A DNA stretch of 64,000 bases from Patiria pectinifera (lineage: Eukaryota; Echinodermata; Asteroidea; Valvatida; Asterinidae), in contig CM057149.1 in assembly GCA_029964075.1 (NCBI GenBank), forward strand, positions 29,650,197 through 29,714,196. Direction: 5' to 3'. The position numbers and the translations under genes are program-made. Of this stretch, positions 23,001 to 38,000 are shown piece after piece. Within the stretch, counting starts at the first letter, position 1. The number at the start of each line of letters is the position of its first letter. Below the pieces are notes generated by a model. The model ran no database searches, was not told the origin of the DNA, and saw only the letters and a list, made by a program, of their open reading frames with translations.

Positions 23001-26000
23001 GATCTTAAAATTTCAATGAGCTGTGGTTCTGTGTCACCTGGATAGGCATGAGTACACCATTTGTGCATTTATTGTAACTAAATTGAAATAAGATGAGATT
23101 TGAAGGTTTGCATGGTGGAAAGATACTAAGACAAGATAAGTTTGCGGTAGCACCATGTGAATAAATCTCTTTTGTGAGTATGTGTGGTTCTGAAAAGAAC
23201 TGGAGGGACTCAACGTTTTGAACAGTATGTTCTTCAAATTATAACAAAGATCTCCTGCAGAGATACCTGCAATGCGTAAGTAAGGCCTATTGTCTGAGCT
23301 TCTGTTTGCTGTTTTGGGTGACGCTTATTATTTTTAAAAATTTTTTCTTCTTCGTCATCTTTTGTTAGATCTGGACAGACATCACATCTGGAGCAGCATT
23401 GAAGGACCCTTCACTGTTGTCCAGGTTTTTACTGTTAACTTTTGCAGTAAGTCTGAGTCTGAAGATAGACCATGGTTTTAGTGCAGTGAGAACCCAAACA
23501 CTTTTCATCTTTGCGATAGAAAATTTAATGTAAACAGTTGTAAAAATCTACCTTTTTTAAATATCAAATACTTGAAAGTTTTCATTACAATTGTGCATCC
23601 ATTGAACACCAAGCATGAAATAAAATTCAGTTTAAAAAAAAATTAAGAAATTGCGTTTAAAGGGTTGACAAAACTATGAGTTTACTTTAGCGCCAATGAA
23701 TTTCCATTTCAAAAATATTAATTTTCCATTGAACAAAAACCCAAAATTGCGTACAGATGTACAATGACATCTGTGTCACAATTGTGTTAGGTATTTCGTG
23801 TAGAGAATGCAATTGAAACTAGTTGAGGCTATGTTCCTTACAAAGTTGTCGCGGAATTTTAATAAGCAAAATCCTTACACTACAAGGTATGAAAGTTTAA
23901 CAGAAGAAAGTGTATTTGCCAACGTCCTTTGAGTATTATAGAATGGAAATAAGAATACTGTGAAAGAGAAGATGTTCCTTGTTAACGATTTGTGGTTTTC
24001 CTTTGCAGGATCTGAAGAAGTACCACTTTGTCTTCTGGTTTGCCTTCCCTGCGCTATGCTCCATGGATAGCATCAACGTCTCCAAGACACAGCGTCTCGA
24101 TCAGTGCTTCAGTGAAGAACAGGTCAGTGTATTGACATTGGCATGGGTGGCGCAGTGCATAAAGTGCTTGGCTCACATCGCTGTGGCCTGGGTTCGATTC
24201 CTGGCTTGGGTCACATGTGAGTAGGGTTGTTCGTTAATTCTCTCCTGTAACACAAGGGCTTTTCTCTGGTTTCTCCGGTTTGCCTGGCTCCACAAAAAGT
24301 AACGCTCTCGATCAGGTTGTGCTCCATGGTAAGACATGGGTCATAAGGTGGCTGCCTAAAGACGCCTTACATGCCTTCAGCTCGACCACGTTGTAGCTGC
24401 GTCCTTACATTTCAGCTTGTGCTGCGAGTAAGGACTACTAGCCCCCCCCCCCCACCTCTCCCCCCCCCCCAATTTTATTTTAAATTGAATGATTTGGTGC
24501 AAGCTGAAATAATGGAAATATTCTCGAAAACAATGGATAAATGATAAGGCCAACTGCATATTTACATTTGGCTACATAAAAAAAAAGAGTAATTAACAAC
24601 CTTGTGCCGGGATTATTTTTTTGTCGAAAATTTCGATTTTCGCAAAAGGCAACATTTTCCAGCCAAACGCCACAAATACTGATTCGCAAGAGTAATTTCA
24701 GCAGTATGTGTATGATATTTCTTGCCAAAACCTCTTATGTTTTAATACTCCGGGATGTGCACTGGATCGTAAATTGTACAACAATAGGCCGTGCACAACG
24801 GCCAATTCAAAATCAACACACGGTCAGCCGCAACAGACTTCACAGACTTTGTGTGTGTGTGTACAAAAGACACGAGAGATGAGCATTTTTAGACATCACC
24901 TGGAGGCGAGTCGAGGCAATCTTGACATCTTAACCTGTCAGCCGTGCCTGTGTATAAAAATAGCCAGTGCGTGTTATCACGTCCTCCGACGCAAACTGGT
25001 TATAAAACCAATTCTCTTTTCTTTTTTTGTATTAATCCAGATTCAGTCTCTACAGGAGTCTTACGATGCCATAGCAGACCAGCACAAAGGCCTGGCATAC
25101 TTTCTGGTTCAGAAGCAGGACGATCTACTGGTAGTATTCCCCCTCTCAGACTGGGACTTATTACCGGACAAATCTCAGGTGAGTGGCAATAAGGACTCCA
25201 TGCATTAACCCTAACCCTTCTAAATCCTCCAAATGTTTTGGAGAATTTTGAAGGATTGAGGCCGATGTAAAAAAACTGTCGGTTGACTTTGCAGGATGCA
25301 TTGTGTCAAGTTCGTAGGCTGTGCCCTGCATTGTTTATGTTCAGTCATGCATGAGTGAACCATGCATTATGCTTGATATCCAAAAGTCTGACATTTTTGT
25401 GTCCCTGTTGTACACCTGACCTGCGTAATTTAAAATTGACTTCAAACTATTTTTGTTTTCATTTGTTTGGCAGGGTACTTTTGCTGTCTATAATCACTCT
25501 TGGAGATAGAAGGCATTTATAGAATTGTCCTGACATTTACAAAATCTTATATCAGGGACACAAAAAAAAATTGAACCCTTACGGAACACCCTGCTCCCTT
25601 CATGTCAAAAATGTGAAATGCTGAGAAAAAGGTTTTTTACATTTTAAGTTTTGTAGTCATGAAATGAAAGATGCCCATATCTTCCCCTTGAAAACATGTC
25701 TTTAAAATATATGTAGTAGACATTACAAGAAATTACATATATCAATAAATGTGGGGAAAAAAATAAAAAAAATAATCACCAAGTCGTTTTTTCGTTTTTT
25801 GTTTTCATTTTTTCTCTGCAATGTCCTGTGCCGAGTTATGTCTCATTTTGCCAGAACACCTCACATATATGTTACGTAATACTCACAATTTTCCCCTCAT
25901 ACCATACATGTACATGTACAGTCGAATCTCGTTAGTACAAACTCTGTTAATACAAAATTCTGGTTATAACAAACATAAAGCCTTAGTCCCGACTGTGCAT

Positions 26001-29000
26001 TTAGGTGCACAATGAATGGGACTGATGTTCCTCTTAATACAAAATTCTGATATAACAAACAATTTGGCTAGTTCCGAACGAGTTTGTATTAACGGGACTC
26101 GACTGTAGTTCTGTTTTTGGACGCAGTTTAATACTTGCCAATTTTTGCAGGTGATGCTTGGGTTCTGTGATCCCTGTACCCTGGATCAGTACCCTGGATG
26201 GCCACTCAGGAACTTCCTAGCGCTAGCCGCCTACCACTGGTAAGACCAAACTGTCGTGTTTACCATTACGTCAGTGGACAAGGCATTGTGTTTGCGTTTG
26301 TTCCTATAATATAACACTTTTGTCAACAAAAGATGTACGTTTGAGGACAACAAACAGGGGTGTGAAATCTCAGCTTAAAAGCTGATTTCGGCTTCTTTTG
26401 TTTTGGATTTCAGCTTTTTTCCCTCACTTACTGTGTACAAAAGTATAGGAGATTTCCAAAGTTCAGCTTTTTTACACATTTTTTAGCTGTTTTCAGCTAT
26501 TTTTATCAGTGGTCACTCACACCCCTGAACAAAGAAACTGTTGTTTTCGCTTTTTGTTGCTGTCCTCAGGATGTATGTAATGCAAGAGCATATAATAATA
26601 ATAATAAAAATACCGGAGTCTTACACAGCGCACATATCTACCAACAATTAGGTACTCAAGGCGCTAATGAATTTAAATTTATTTTAAAGACAAGTAAATG
26701 AAGTCCTCAAGCCCCTAGCCTTGAACTATCTAGCTCTGTCTGCAATGCAGTGATGGCTAACAAACACCTCTAGCGCTAAGCTTTTATCTGAGTGCATGGG
26801 AGGGTCTAGGAATAGCTGGGCAAAACGAAACAATCACAAAGAGAAGCCATTACTAGGGTATTCGATGGTTATTATGTGCATACACACATCGCTCTTCTGA
26901 TCAATAGACCATTATCATGTTGCGGCCATCGTGACTTTTTTCTCATTCAAATCAACGTAACCAAAGCGAGGCTGGAAGGAAAAATAGTCTGGTTCCTTTT
27001 TGCACAAAAAACGTTATCATTGAGTACTGTTATTGGATACAGGGAACATGACTAAAATGGTGGCAGCATGATTAAGGTCTATAGGGCAGTGCGGCAGCAC
27101 ATCAGCCGGTGAAACATCTTTTTAATAAGCTGGTGTGTTTTGACTGGATGCTGCGTGTTTCCATTCAGCACTACAGACTCAAGAACCATTCCGGTTTTTG
27201 AAAATGGGTCTGGGAACTAGACAAGGCAATGTAAGACGCTCCCTAAAGGGGTTTCAACTTTTGATTCCAAGCTCATTTTGTAGTTTGACATTTCCTTCAT
27301 TACATCGCATATCATTTGTTTTTGTAATGATTCAGGTCCGACGAGTTGCAGAATGTGCAAGTGTTGTGCCTGAGAGACCGGACAAGGGAGGGAGTCCGTA
27401 CTACAGACCATAGTCTGGTGCTGGACATACATCTGCCTTCAATGAAAGAGCTGCATGGTAAGCCTCATCTTGTAAATTACCCAGAGAAAATAAGTCAGAT
27501 TTTGTAACAAGGTGATCAGACTGTCTCAGCGATATGGGCGATTCCAGCGTTACGAAAGGAAATATAATGTCTGTGACAGAGCCAATTAAACATGATATCT
27601 AATTAATGATTCAGAGATATGATCCAAAAACTCCTAGTCTGTAATCTCCTTAACTATTACCAGATGATGGATGTATAAGATTTTTTTAAAATTCACTGAG
27701 TTCCAAAAAGCTCAGTCACTTATTATAAGATGGAATTTTGCATCGGGGTGATATAAATCAAATTAGGTTTTGCCCTTCACCGACGTTTAAACACTGTATA
27801 CTCAGTGCGTTACCTCCCGAGTGAAAGTTGGAAAAAAATCACTCGGGTCACTTACATTATATGGCGCTGGAATTGTCCGTATGCAACATGTAACATCACC
27901 ATTATTGTTCAATCTACACTAGTTCGTAGGTTTTTTTTGCACTGTCTACATTGTTCCTTGCTGTAACCACTGGTACAATAATCACCTTAATTGAAATACT
28001 TCAGATTGCACAGTCCTCACACATTGTTTTTGGTTGTCTTTATAGAGTGTCCTAAGTGTGTCGGCTGGGAGAAGAATCAGAAGAACAAGATGGCACCTCG
28101 CAAGGTAGACCTGAGTGCCAGTATGGACCCAACACGGTAAGATTGAGTCTCTGACCAGGGCCCAATTTCATGGCTCTGCTAACCTCAGAATTCCGCGCTT
28201 ACGATCGCCAATCTGTGCTAACAGCGCTAGCAGAAAAATTATATGCTAACCTGTAAGCACATAATCCTTAAGTTACACGATGTACGCATGTGCATAGGCC
28301 ATAATTTCTTGCTTACCTGTGAATTATGTGAACTGTAAGCATGGAATTTTCTGCTACAGTAAGCAATTTTTTTCCGCTAACGGTATTAAAGCAGAGTCAT
28401 GCAATTTGGCCCTGGATGTGTGGCACCACATGCCTATCCTCAGCTCCATGGCCTGCGTGTGTTTATCTACTAACCCCTGGCATGGTACCAATTGGGTTAA
28501 AAAATATGAAAATACATAGGCTTCACAAAATTCTACATCAGTGGTTACAGTTACAAAAGAAATGCAAATGCAAATTACCAAAAACAAGATTTATAATGGT
28601 TCACATTCAAGCAAAGATTGGGTATTAAAAAGTAAATTCCAAATCACACACATCTAAAAATGGACAATGCTTAAGTTTTTTGGTGTAACTAATAATTCCG
28701 TAAATTCTCGGGACTCGGGTAAATTCTTGGGACTCGGGTAAATTCTCGGGTCGTTTTAAACAGATGTGAGAGCTTCAATCCCTGTGATGGTTTTATTCGG
28801 CAATGACGTATATTTCTTAACTCTTGACTTCTTTTCAGTTTGGCTGAGTCATCCGTCGACCTGAATCTCAAGCTGATGAGGTGGCGTTTGCTGCCCTCGC
28901 TTGACCTAGATAAGGTAGCCCAGACCAAGTGCCTTCTCCTAGGATCAGGCACCCTGGGCTGCAACGTAGCCAGATGCCTCATGGTGAGTCTGATTGGCTG

Positions 29001-32000
29001 CTGCAAATTTGCATATTCAGTAGCAGACTTCAGAAGTTAACTATATGTCGGACCTTGTTGAACCATGTGAAACCCTAGTTTTGAATCGATTCGTGCTGCA
29101 AAGGTTTTATTTCACCCAGGTTAAAGGTTATAACATTTGCAAACATTAAAAAAAACTAAAAAAAAATAAAAATCAAGTTATTATGAAATACCTTACTTGT
29201 CTGTAAGTGAATAATAGTCTCAAGCATATTGTGAAATAATGGTACCTGGTGTGCTGTCATTTTCAAGAAAACTGGCACTTTTGTATCAATTTCCAAGGAT
29301 GGTCGACTGAACCATCATTGGAAAAAACTGACTTTTTCCAAATACTACCCTGTATTTCAGGCTCCATACTTCAGGCTCTTGTATTACCTTCGACTCGGGT
29401 AATTATCAGTACCCAGACTCCAAGCGGTTTTTATAAACAGAGTGATTAAAACCTCCCAAGCTCAAATTTATTCCCTTATTAAGCACTAATATTCTGATCT
29501 TTGCAATTGATTTCCTCGTGAGCAGGGCTGGGGCGTGCGAACCATCACCTTGGTTGACAACTCCACTGTATCATACTCCAACCCGGTCCGTCAGAGCCTG
29601 TTTGAGTTTGAGGATTCCTTGGAGGGGGGTAAGCCCAAGGCTCAGGCTGCCGCTGAGAGACTCAAGAAGATCTTCCCTGGTATGGTGAGTCTGGATTTGA
29701 TAAAACTGTTTTAATAAAACATTTGCTAAGTTCAGAATGTAAGTTGCTGAGCCGAAAAAGGTTACCAACCATAATGCAGTGTGATGTGTATTGCTCGTTA
29801 CCGGTTCCCAGCCAATTGTTTACATGTCAATAATTACTGTCCACATGGAGTGCTTTAAAGGTCATATACAACATTTGCAAAACATCAAAAACCCAAAATT
29901 ATTATGAAATACCTTACTTGACTGTGAGTGAATAATAGTCTCAAGCATCCTGTGAAATCACGGCACCTGGTGTGCTGTCAGTTTCAAGAAAAAGTGGAAT
30001 TTTTGTATCAATTTCCAACGATGGTCAGCCGGTGAGGCTGGCACCTATGTTTGTGGAAATAAAAAATGTTCTTGAAAAAAGTGCACATTGTGCAGAAAAC
30101 GTTGACTTCTCACCACCTGTACTGTTTTAAGTTGGTGCATGTTTTCAAAAAGTACAAATAACAAGTATACCACAAATTTTGAGATCTTGTGCCAAACGTT
30201 TGCAGTCAAGGTTCCCCTTATTGGAGATAAGTTCTTTTAAATGACATAACAGAAGTTTCTTTTCATATCAGTTTACTCATGATTGTGATATTTGTAAATA
30301 GATTTAGTTCAAAATATCCAAATACTAAAATAATACCAATTCAAGCAACAATAAACATCTTTGGAACCTAACCAAAGTTGTTTCTGTTTTTACATCCCAT
30401 GATTTCTAGCAAGCTACTGGTCTTTCCCTATCCATCCCCATGCCTGGACATGCAGTAGGCTCAGGTAAGATATTAACAGAAAATTGTAAATTTCAAAAAG
30501 TGGTGCCTCAGAAAAATGGTTTTAGAATATTGTTTGGAAGTGGATACTAAGATAAACTTGCAACCAAAGGATGACTTACCAACAGCAACTCTCTGTAAAA
30601 TTCATGGGCATATTCAGAACCCGATAATATTGTTGGATGAATACAGTAACAAGAACCAACACCACAAATAAAATGATGTTCACAAACAAGATTTTTACTC
30701 CCTACTTCTTGGCGAGTGGATGAAATACAAGCAAAACAAAGATGGCGGCTAAGTGCAACTTGTGTTAAATTTTGTTCCTAAAACTGGAAACAGTCACTCA
30801 GAAGGAGCAGCAATAATTCAAACTATAATCGGGGAATTTGAGGTCTTGGTTCTATGATTGAAACGGAGCACAAGGCCGGGTTGCGATAACCATGTTTTAG
30901 TCTGTCTTGATTTTTTTGTTGAAAGACATTTAGGACCATTTGCATTTATCCCAAAAGTAATTAACCTACCAAATTATTATCAAACAGGTTACTTGGCTTA
31001 AAGATCGTCATGGTACTAAACACACAGTGAAATTATTCCATCTGGCTTGCTGTCATTGAGAAGAAATCAAGAAATGTAGGTGATTGCCAACGATCAGTCG
31101 ATTGACTGATTTTTGGAAATAAAGAGTGCCATAGACAAAATTGTGTTTCGGGATTAAAAGATTGCGTGTGGTTTTTCACTGTTTTATCAAAAAGTACAAT
31201 ATCCACTGAACTGAAACTTCAGGTTTAGGCTTTGAACATTCTTCTTTGTATGTTGAGTGGTGATATTATTGGAAATGAACAAAATGCATGCAAAGCAAAG
31301 GATCCTATTATGCCTTTAAGATTTTCTAAACTTTCTTGATCACCGTACCTTACCTCTTGTTCACCAGAGGATGTCTTGAAGCAGACCAGAGAAGAGGTGG
31401 CCAAGCTAGAAGAGCTGATTGATGCTCACGATGTCGTCTTCCTCTTGATGGACACCAGGGAGAGCCGCTGGTTACCGTCCGTCATCGGTGGAAGCAAACG
31501 AAAGGTATCACACAAATCCAGCAATCAGGTATTAGCAACAACTACTTGGGCGGTACCATGCTCATGATGCACGATTCTTATAACCTGCATGTGCGTTCGA
31601 TCTGCATGTTCTTCGTTTGAACTTCAATTTTGAAATTCATGTCAAGTATGTTACCAATTAAAAAAAAACACGCTCAAAGTGTGACTCGAGTTTGCATCTG
31701 ATGTACTGCATCATCGATTTTTCTTGAAATCTATTGATTTCACATGCCTTTATTTAAACACGAATAATTTTAAAACTCTTTTAAATATCAAACCAATAAT
31801 TGCCAGTGATAAAGTTCAGATTCTAAGCTTTAAAATTGCATAATAATAATGGCAGTACGTGTTACGGCACCGATGCTAGAGCCTCACAAATAAAAGTCAG
31901 GGGTATTTTGGGACGCGCTGTATAGTGGGTAACAAACTGGCAGATGATGAAAGTTATCATAAATGAAAGTAAGGGTTCTGAACAGGAGCCAAAATGACCA

Positions 32001-35000
32001 GAAAATAATCATTTTTATTTCAAACTCCTTTCCATTGTAATCCAGCTGGTGATGAACGCTGCGCTGGGATTCGACACCTACATGGTGGTCAGACATGGCA
32101 TGAAGCCACCAAAAGAGGGCGCTGTCCACGACACTGCCAATACATCTGATGACGGAGCAGCGTGCTCATCAACTTGTGACGATCCCCTACCGTTATCACC
32201 CAAGAGTCCCTCGTTCCTTTGTATCCCCGGCGATAAGTTGGGCTGTTACTTCTGCAACGACGTGGTGGCCCCTGGAGATGTAAGTATGAAACTACCGCAT
32301 TCACAAAGAACTTACGTCATCATCGACCCCTACCTGACGCCCCTCTTCCCTCACTCGATCCCCTCTATGAACACCTGTATCCCTTAAAAGCATTTAGGAT
32401 CATTTGCATTTATCCCAAAAGTGACCTACTTAATTATTATCAGAAAGCTTACTTGGACTTTATACTGGCACTAAGGGCCCCGCAGCATTATTCCATCTGG
32501 CTTGCTGTCATTCAGAAGAATCAAGTGTTGTACATGTATGTGATTTCCAGTGATCAGGCAATTGACTGATGTTTGGAAATACAGCGTGCTCTGGACAAGA
32601 AGGGCCATGAAATAGGGCCGAGTTCCTTCTTTTTGCTTCACTTATTCTTTATAACACTGACAGATGCAGTCTTCACACTGCAGGCTTGCACATGCAATGA
32701 TTATGTTTATTTTAAAAACACTGCTCCTGAAGATTTAATGCCGTTTTGGAGAAACTGGATGCGGGACTGTTCAACGTCTGAGAAAGACACCGAGATTTGT
32801 TCAAATGAGAATGAACAAAATGCACCCCGGCAGATATTTTCCACCGCTAGCTTGATTGAAATCTTAAATCCGCTCGGTGCATTTACTATTTCAGTCAAAA
32901 GTTGGCACACATTGCTGGGAAGTGAATGATCTTAAGTGTGCGAGTTATCAAGTCATACGTTTATCTGTGGTGAATGACACATAGTTTTGATTTTCTGTTT
33001 ACCAAGAGCCAAACAAATCTGTGCTAGTGATAGCTTACAGATGCAGTGGCTTAGAATATTTTGGGGGTCTAGCAATATCATTCTAGCTTGTGCACGCATT
33101 GCTTACAGAATGTCCAGGGGCCAATTTCACGGCGCTTCTAAGCACAAAAATTTGCTTAGCACACAAAAAAAGTCTGGCTTAGTTAAAGCAGGTTACCAGC
33201 CAAAACTCCATGTGATTTTCATCCTAAGCAAACACAAGCTGAATATCAGTCACAAGTAATGTACATCACATGGAAATTTGGTTGGTAATCCTGTTTTTGC
33301 CAAGGCAGACTTTTCATGCTAAGCAAATTGTTGTGCTGATCAGCGCCATGAAATTGGCCACAGGCTGGTACTGTAAGCTCACAAGGGTGATCACAAGCAC
33401 AGAATTTCTTGACTAGCAGGGCCATAAAATCATAGGCCTCGTTCTCAAACTGACTTGAAGGTAAAAAGTGGTTTGTTCTTTTTCTGTCGACTAGTCCACC
33501 AAGGACCGGACATTAGACCAGCAGTGCACAGTGTCCAGGCCAGGACTGTCCATGGTGGCCGCAGCATTGGTCGTAGAGCTGCTAGTCAGTTTGTTACAGC
33601 ACCCTAAGGGGTAGGTCACTTCAAATTTCTTCTGCAAATTTTTCAATTCTGTCTTAAATCAAATAAGCAAATCCATGCGCAAATCCAATTTTGGCCCATT
33701 TTAATGTTATTGAATTGTGACATTTATAACAATTAACATTGCTTTTTTGTGTGGAAATAAAGCTAATAAACAGGCAAGGCTTTTTAATTAAAGGATATTT
33801 GTGTTAAACGTAGTTGAGACAATCAAAACAATAAGTGGCTCTACAGGTTAGTAATCACTAGTTGACCCCTCCCACACGACTGTGGGGGGGGGGGGTTGAT
33901 TTGTGTTTAACGTAGTTGAGACAATCCAAACAGTAAGTTAGGAATCATCTCCACCATAGTTAGGACGGTGCTGCACTTAGGTCACAACATATTCATAGTC
34001 TTCTCTTGTTTTGTATGTTAGAGTTGCAGTATTCAATTTACTGTCAAGGGTCTGTGGTAGTGATGTGCATCAGGTCGGGTTGACGAGGCCAAACCGACCC
34101 GAGACATTTATTTCATAAACCGAATCCTAACTGAAACCGAACTGGACTACCTAAAACCGACCCAACCCGACCCGACAACAATTCAAAGAAAACCGACTCG
34201 AACTGACCCGAAACTGATCCGACCCGAAAAAAGCCGAATATCTGGCTTCGGCAAATGTATCCGCTGATGCGCTTCGCGTAAGAAAAATGTCAGCTTTCAG
34301 TAACTGAATCATGTCGTGCGGCACTCACAACGTGGCCTACATGTTATAGACCGATCGAGATAGACCGCAAACCATTTTTAGTCGCACCGCACACAGTGAC
34401 TCTGCACTAAATAGTGCACCATGTGAATTTCCATTCTGTTTCGATTCATTTTAGTTTCAGTATATTTCAGGTTTTTTTACAATGGCTTAAACCGATCCGA
34501 CCCGACCCGAAAATCGCAAACCCGAAACCGACCCGACCCAACTAAAATGATGGACAAACTAACCCAACCCGACCCGAAGTCAGTTTCGTGTCGGGTCGGT
34601 TTCGGTTTCGGGTCAGGTTTGCACAACATTAGTCCGTGGTTCACTCCCATAAAGAAAATAGATCCACCTTCAAATCAGTTGTCATTTTTGGGAGTTAGGT
34701 GGTGTGGGGTTCTTTCCTTGGCACCAAGCTTGGCCAACATGTTGAATGGGTTTTCAGTCCCTCTCTGGTGCAATAGATTTCCCCTGGAATATCGTTCTTG
34801 GTTTCTCCCTCACTTCTCACGGCCTAAAATCCCCGAAAATGTTTTGTTTTGGATTGTTTACTTACCCTATTTCTAAGGTCTGGTTGAAAGGAAACTAACC
34901 TAATGTCTTACCGTTCCCGAGAAAAGATGGGGGGAAAAAAACGGTTGTTTACATTGGATGCGGTGGACATTTTGTGGGATACGCATACATATTTCCTGCC

Positions 35001-38000
35001 ATGTCTTTTCAATGTACGGTACATATTGCGTGTGACACAAAATACACACAGCATCAATACACAAACGTTGTTTCTCGCACGTCCACAGAGTGCGATGCAC
35101 TGGTGGAACATGTGCGGCAGGATTCACGACTAGCGCCCAACAGCTCGATTTTTGAGAGTCAAAATGTTGACCTCCGAAATTCATTCTCGCAAGAATAACA
35201 TTCAAGCGCCCAGTTTTGTAGGATGGTTGTGTGGACATTTATATCCTACTTTTAAATTCTTTTTCCATTAACATCATTTTATGTAAAATGTGTTTTATAA
35301 CCCAATGGGCTCCGTGCGCCAACGAAAGAGGGCGCCCTTTTACCTAGCAACAACGTCCCATGGGCGGGACATTAAGCTGGTTGACGCCCACCGTTCCTTG
35401 TGTGTGACGCACGTACACCAGGGGATTTGTACTATGTACGCACAGTGGTACAGCCGCGCGTCGCGGCAAAATTGCAAAATTACTGGGCCCAATTTCACGG
35501 CGCTGGTAAGCACACGATTTTCTGCTAACAGAGCCTCCGTCTATTTCATGGAGATCGTAAGCATAAGCACAGCAAAAGGCACGCTTACTTCAGAGGAAAA
35601 ATTTGCTTAACTTAGTGACGTAACAATAGAAATCTCCATGCACGCGCGACCGTTAGCACACAAACACCGTGAAATAGTGCTTAAGGTTAGCAAATTTTTC
35701 TGCTATGCTAAACACAACTTTTCTGCTAACTGTTAAGCAGCGCCGTGAAATTGGGCCCTGTTCCTTCTTTTCCGGTAAGGGGGTACTTGTGAACGGAGCA
35801 GATAAGGCCTATTCTAGGCCGTTATGTCCCTTAAATTGAACATTTTCCAGACTTCAAAGCTGCTGTGCCTGTACAATTTTAACGAAGCCTTGGTTTCAGA
35901 AAGGGTATCATTTAAGAATTGTATTATATGATTATATTGTTTTCTTTTGATTTTTTTTTGTTACAGAGGCTACGCTCCAGCTGACACCAGTGCCAAAGAC
36001 GATCACCTGACGACCTCACTTATCTCCCCACTGGGCTTAGTGCCGCACCAGGTAATTCACATTGTCTTTTCCAAACCACGAACATGTTTGTAATGATGTG
36101 TAAAATGCGTCAAAATGGAAGAATCAAATAAGAGTGTAGCACACAGTTACCATTACTTGCAATACAATCTCCTCAAATTATATTGTGTATTACGTGACAT
36201 AAAGTTGGAAACATTGAGTACACATACATGATATACTGCTTTGATGGAGATTAGGGCATGAAAATAAGTTAGTAGGACTTAAAGGGACATTATGTCCTAG
36301 AATGCGCCTAATTGGGCTACAAAACACATTTTGAACGAACTGATGTTAATTGAAAAGAGCATTTAAAAGTAGGATATAAACGTCCACACAACTATCCTTT
36401 AAAAACGGGGGTTTTTTTATAAGATGGAATTTTTTTTGTTATTCTTTTGTTATGGTTTTTTTGGTTATTCTTGGGACAACCATGCGAGAACGAATTTCAG
36501 GGTTCAAACTTTTGACATTTTTAAAAAAGGAACTGATAAAATGGTCCCAAATTTGAGCAAATCGCCATTTCATTGACAGTTAAACAGTGACGTTGTGTTT
36601 AATTTCAAGGAATTATTAAAAAAAACATTTCCCTTGATTTTTCAAAAGCATTAGTGTAACTTAAATTTGAAGCTTCTTGGGTGCTGTTGAAGATGTGCCA
36701 CAATACCAGTATATCAATTAATTATATGTGCTGGAAAATAGAATGCTGCCATTTATAATGAGTGCACTCCGAGTCTCCCTTTACTAAATATCTACTTTGA
36801 AATTTCAGCCAATTCCCAATCAATAATTTCAATGTTATCAATGTTTTTGGCACTATCTGCTGTCTATCCTTTCATGTTGTTATTTTGAAAATAACAGTAT
36901 TAAAGGGCAATTCCAGTGTTGTGTACTTTCCATGCGAGAGCTTTTGAGAGTTCAATAAATAAAACTGAAAATCTATTTTTCAAATATTAGACCTATACAT
37001 CTGTCATCTAGTAATGGTCAAGGAGATTACAGACTTGGAGTTTGGGATCATTTCTCTGAAGCATTACTTAGATATCATGGTTTATTGGCTCTGTCAGGGA
37101 CATTACACTTCGTTTCATAATGCTGGAATTGCCCATAGGCTCAGGACATCACCAGTACTCAGCAGGGATTTTCCTGGAAGGGCAGTCAAGAATTGAAACA
37201 TTCACATCAAGATTTGGGGCTTTCAAAATGGACTTAATTCTTTAAGTATGCTATTTCTTGCCCGCGAAATTCTTCGGCATGAAGTGATAAAATTAAATGG
37301 CTATTTGCAGTTGCCAATTCCCCCTGTGCCGCTCGCTGGCACTCCACCAAGGCTTCGGGGGGAAAAAACTTCTGATGAGACAATAATAAGACAAGAAATC
37401 TTTGCAATTTATCACACATCACTCAGCTCGGTGACTCCCAATGCACGTGCCGACTTCCCCAGAAACTACAGCATTGAAGCCTGGCACTGTACAAATAAAT
37501 GAAGCGTTTGACATAGCTGGGCCGACACCAGCTCTGATTTGCGGTATCTCTCTCTCTCTCTCTCCAACCCCCATCCCCTGTCACCCCCCTCCAAGCCGTA
37601 AGAATATACACTGGTGCTGCATGGAGCAGTGTTATGAATGATGTCTGTTGACGTTATGTGAAATGCGTTTGTGTATACAGTGGCAGCTGTGCACATGACA
37701 GCGTCGATGACATGAAAGATATGCGAGTGTGAGTGTGTGAGAGAACATGGTGTTATTAATGATTCAATTATCCTTATACATTGCCCATTCATTTTTTTTT
37801 AATACCACAGAAAGGAGTGTTAAAGTACCTAAGTTATCGGTGTGTGTAAACTGTGGAAGAATGAGCTCAACAGATGCCCAAGTTTCGTAGAAAAACTGCC
37901 AAAATATACAAATGTTGGCAAACTTGGCATCGTAAATTAAGTGTGTTTCTGTAGCCGGGTGGTATTTGTGGTGTCAGTATGGGCTCCGTGCACTAACAAG

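Noticed and set aside
24139-24210. A functional tRNA gene
   Set aside because: Box A and box B are present, but the arms do not form a convincing cloverleaf and a SINE body follows. The same applies at 9.58-9.65 and 13.66-13.73 kb.
25203-25225. Telomere-like AACCCTAACCCT
   Set aside because: Only about two units, recurring at several hairpin heads. It is part of a dispersed motif, not a telomeric tract.
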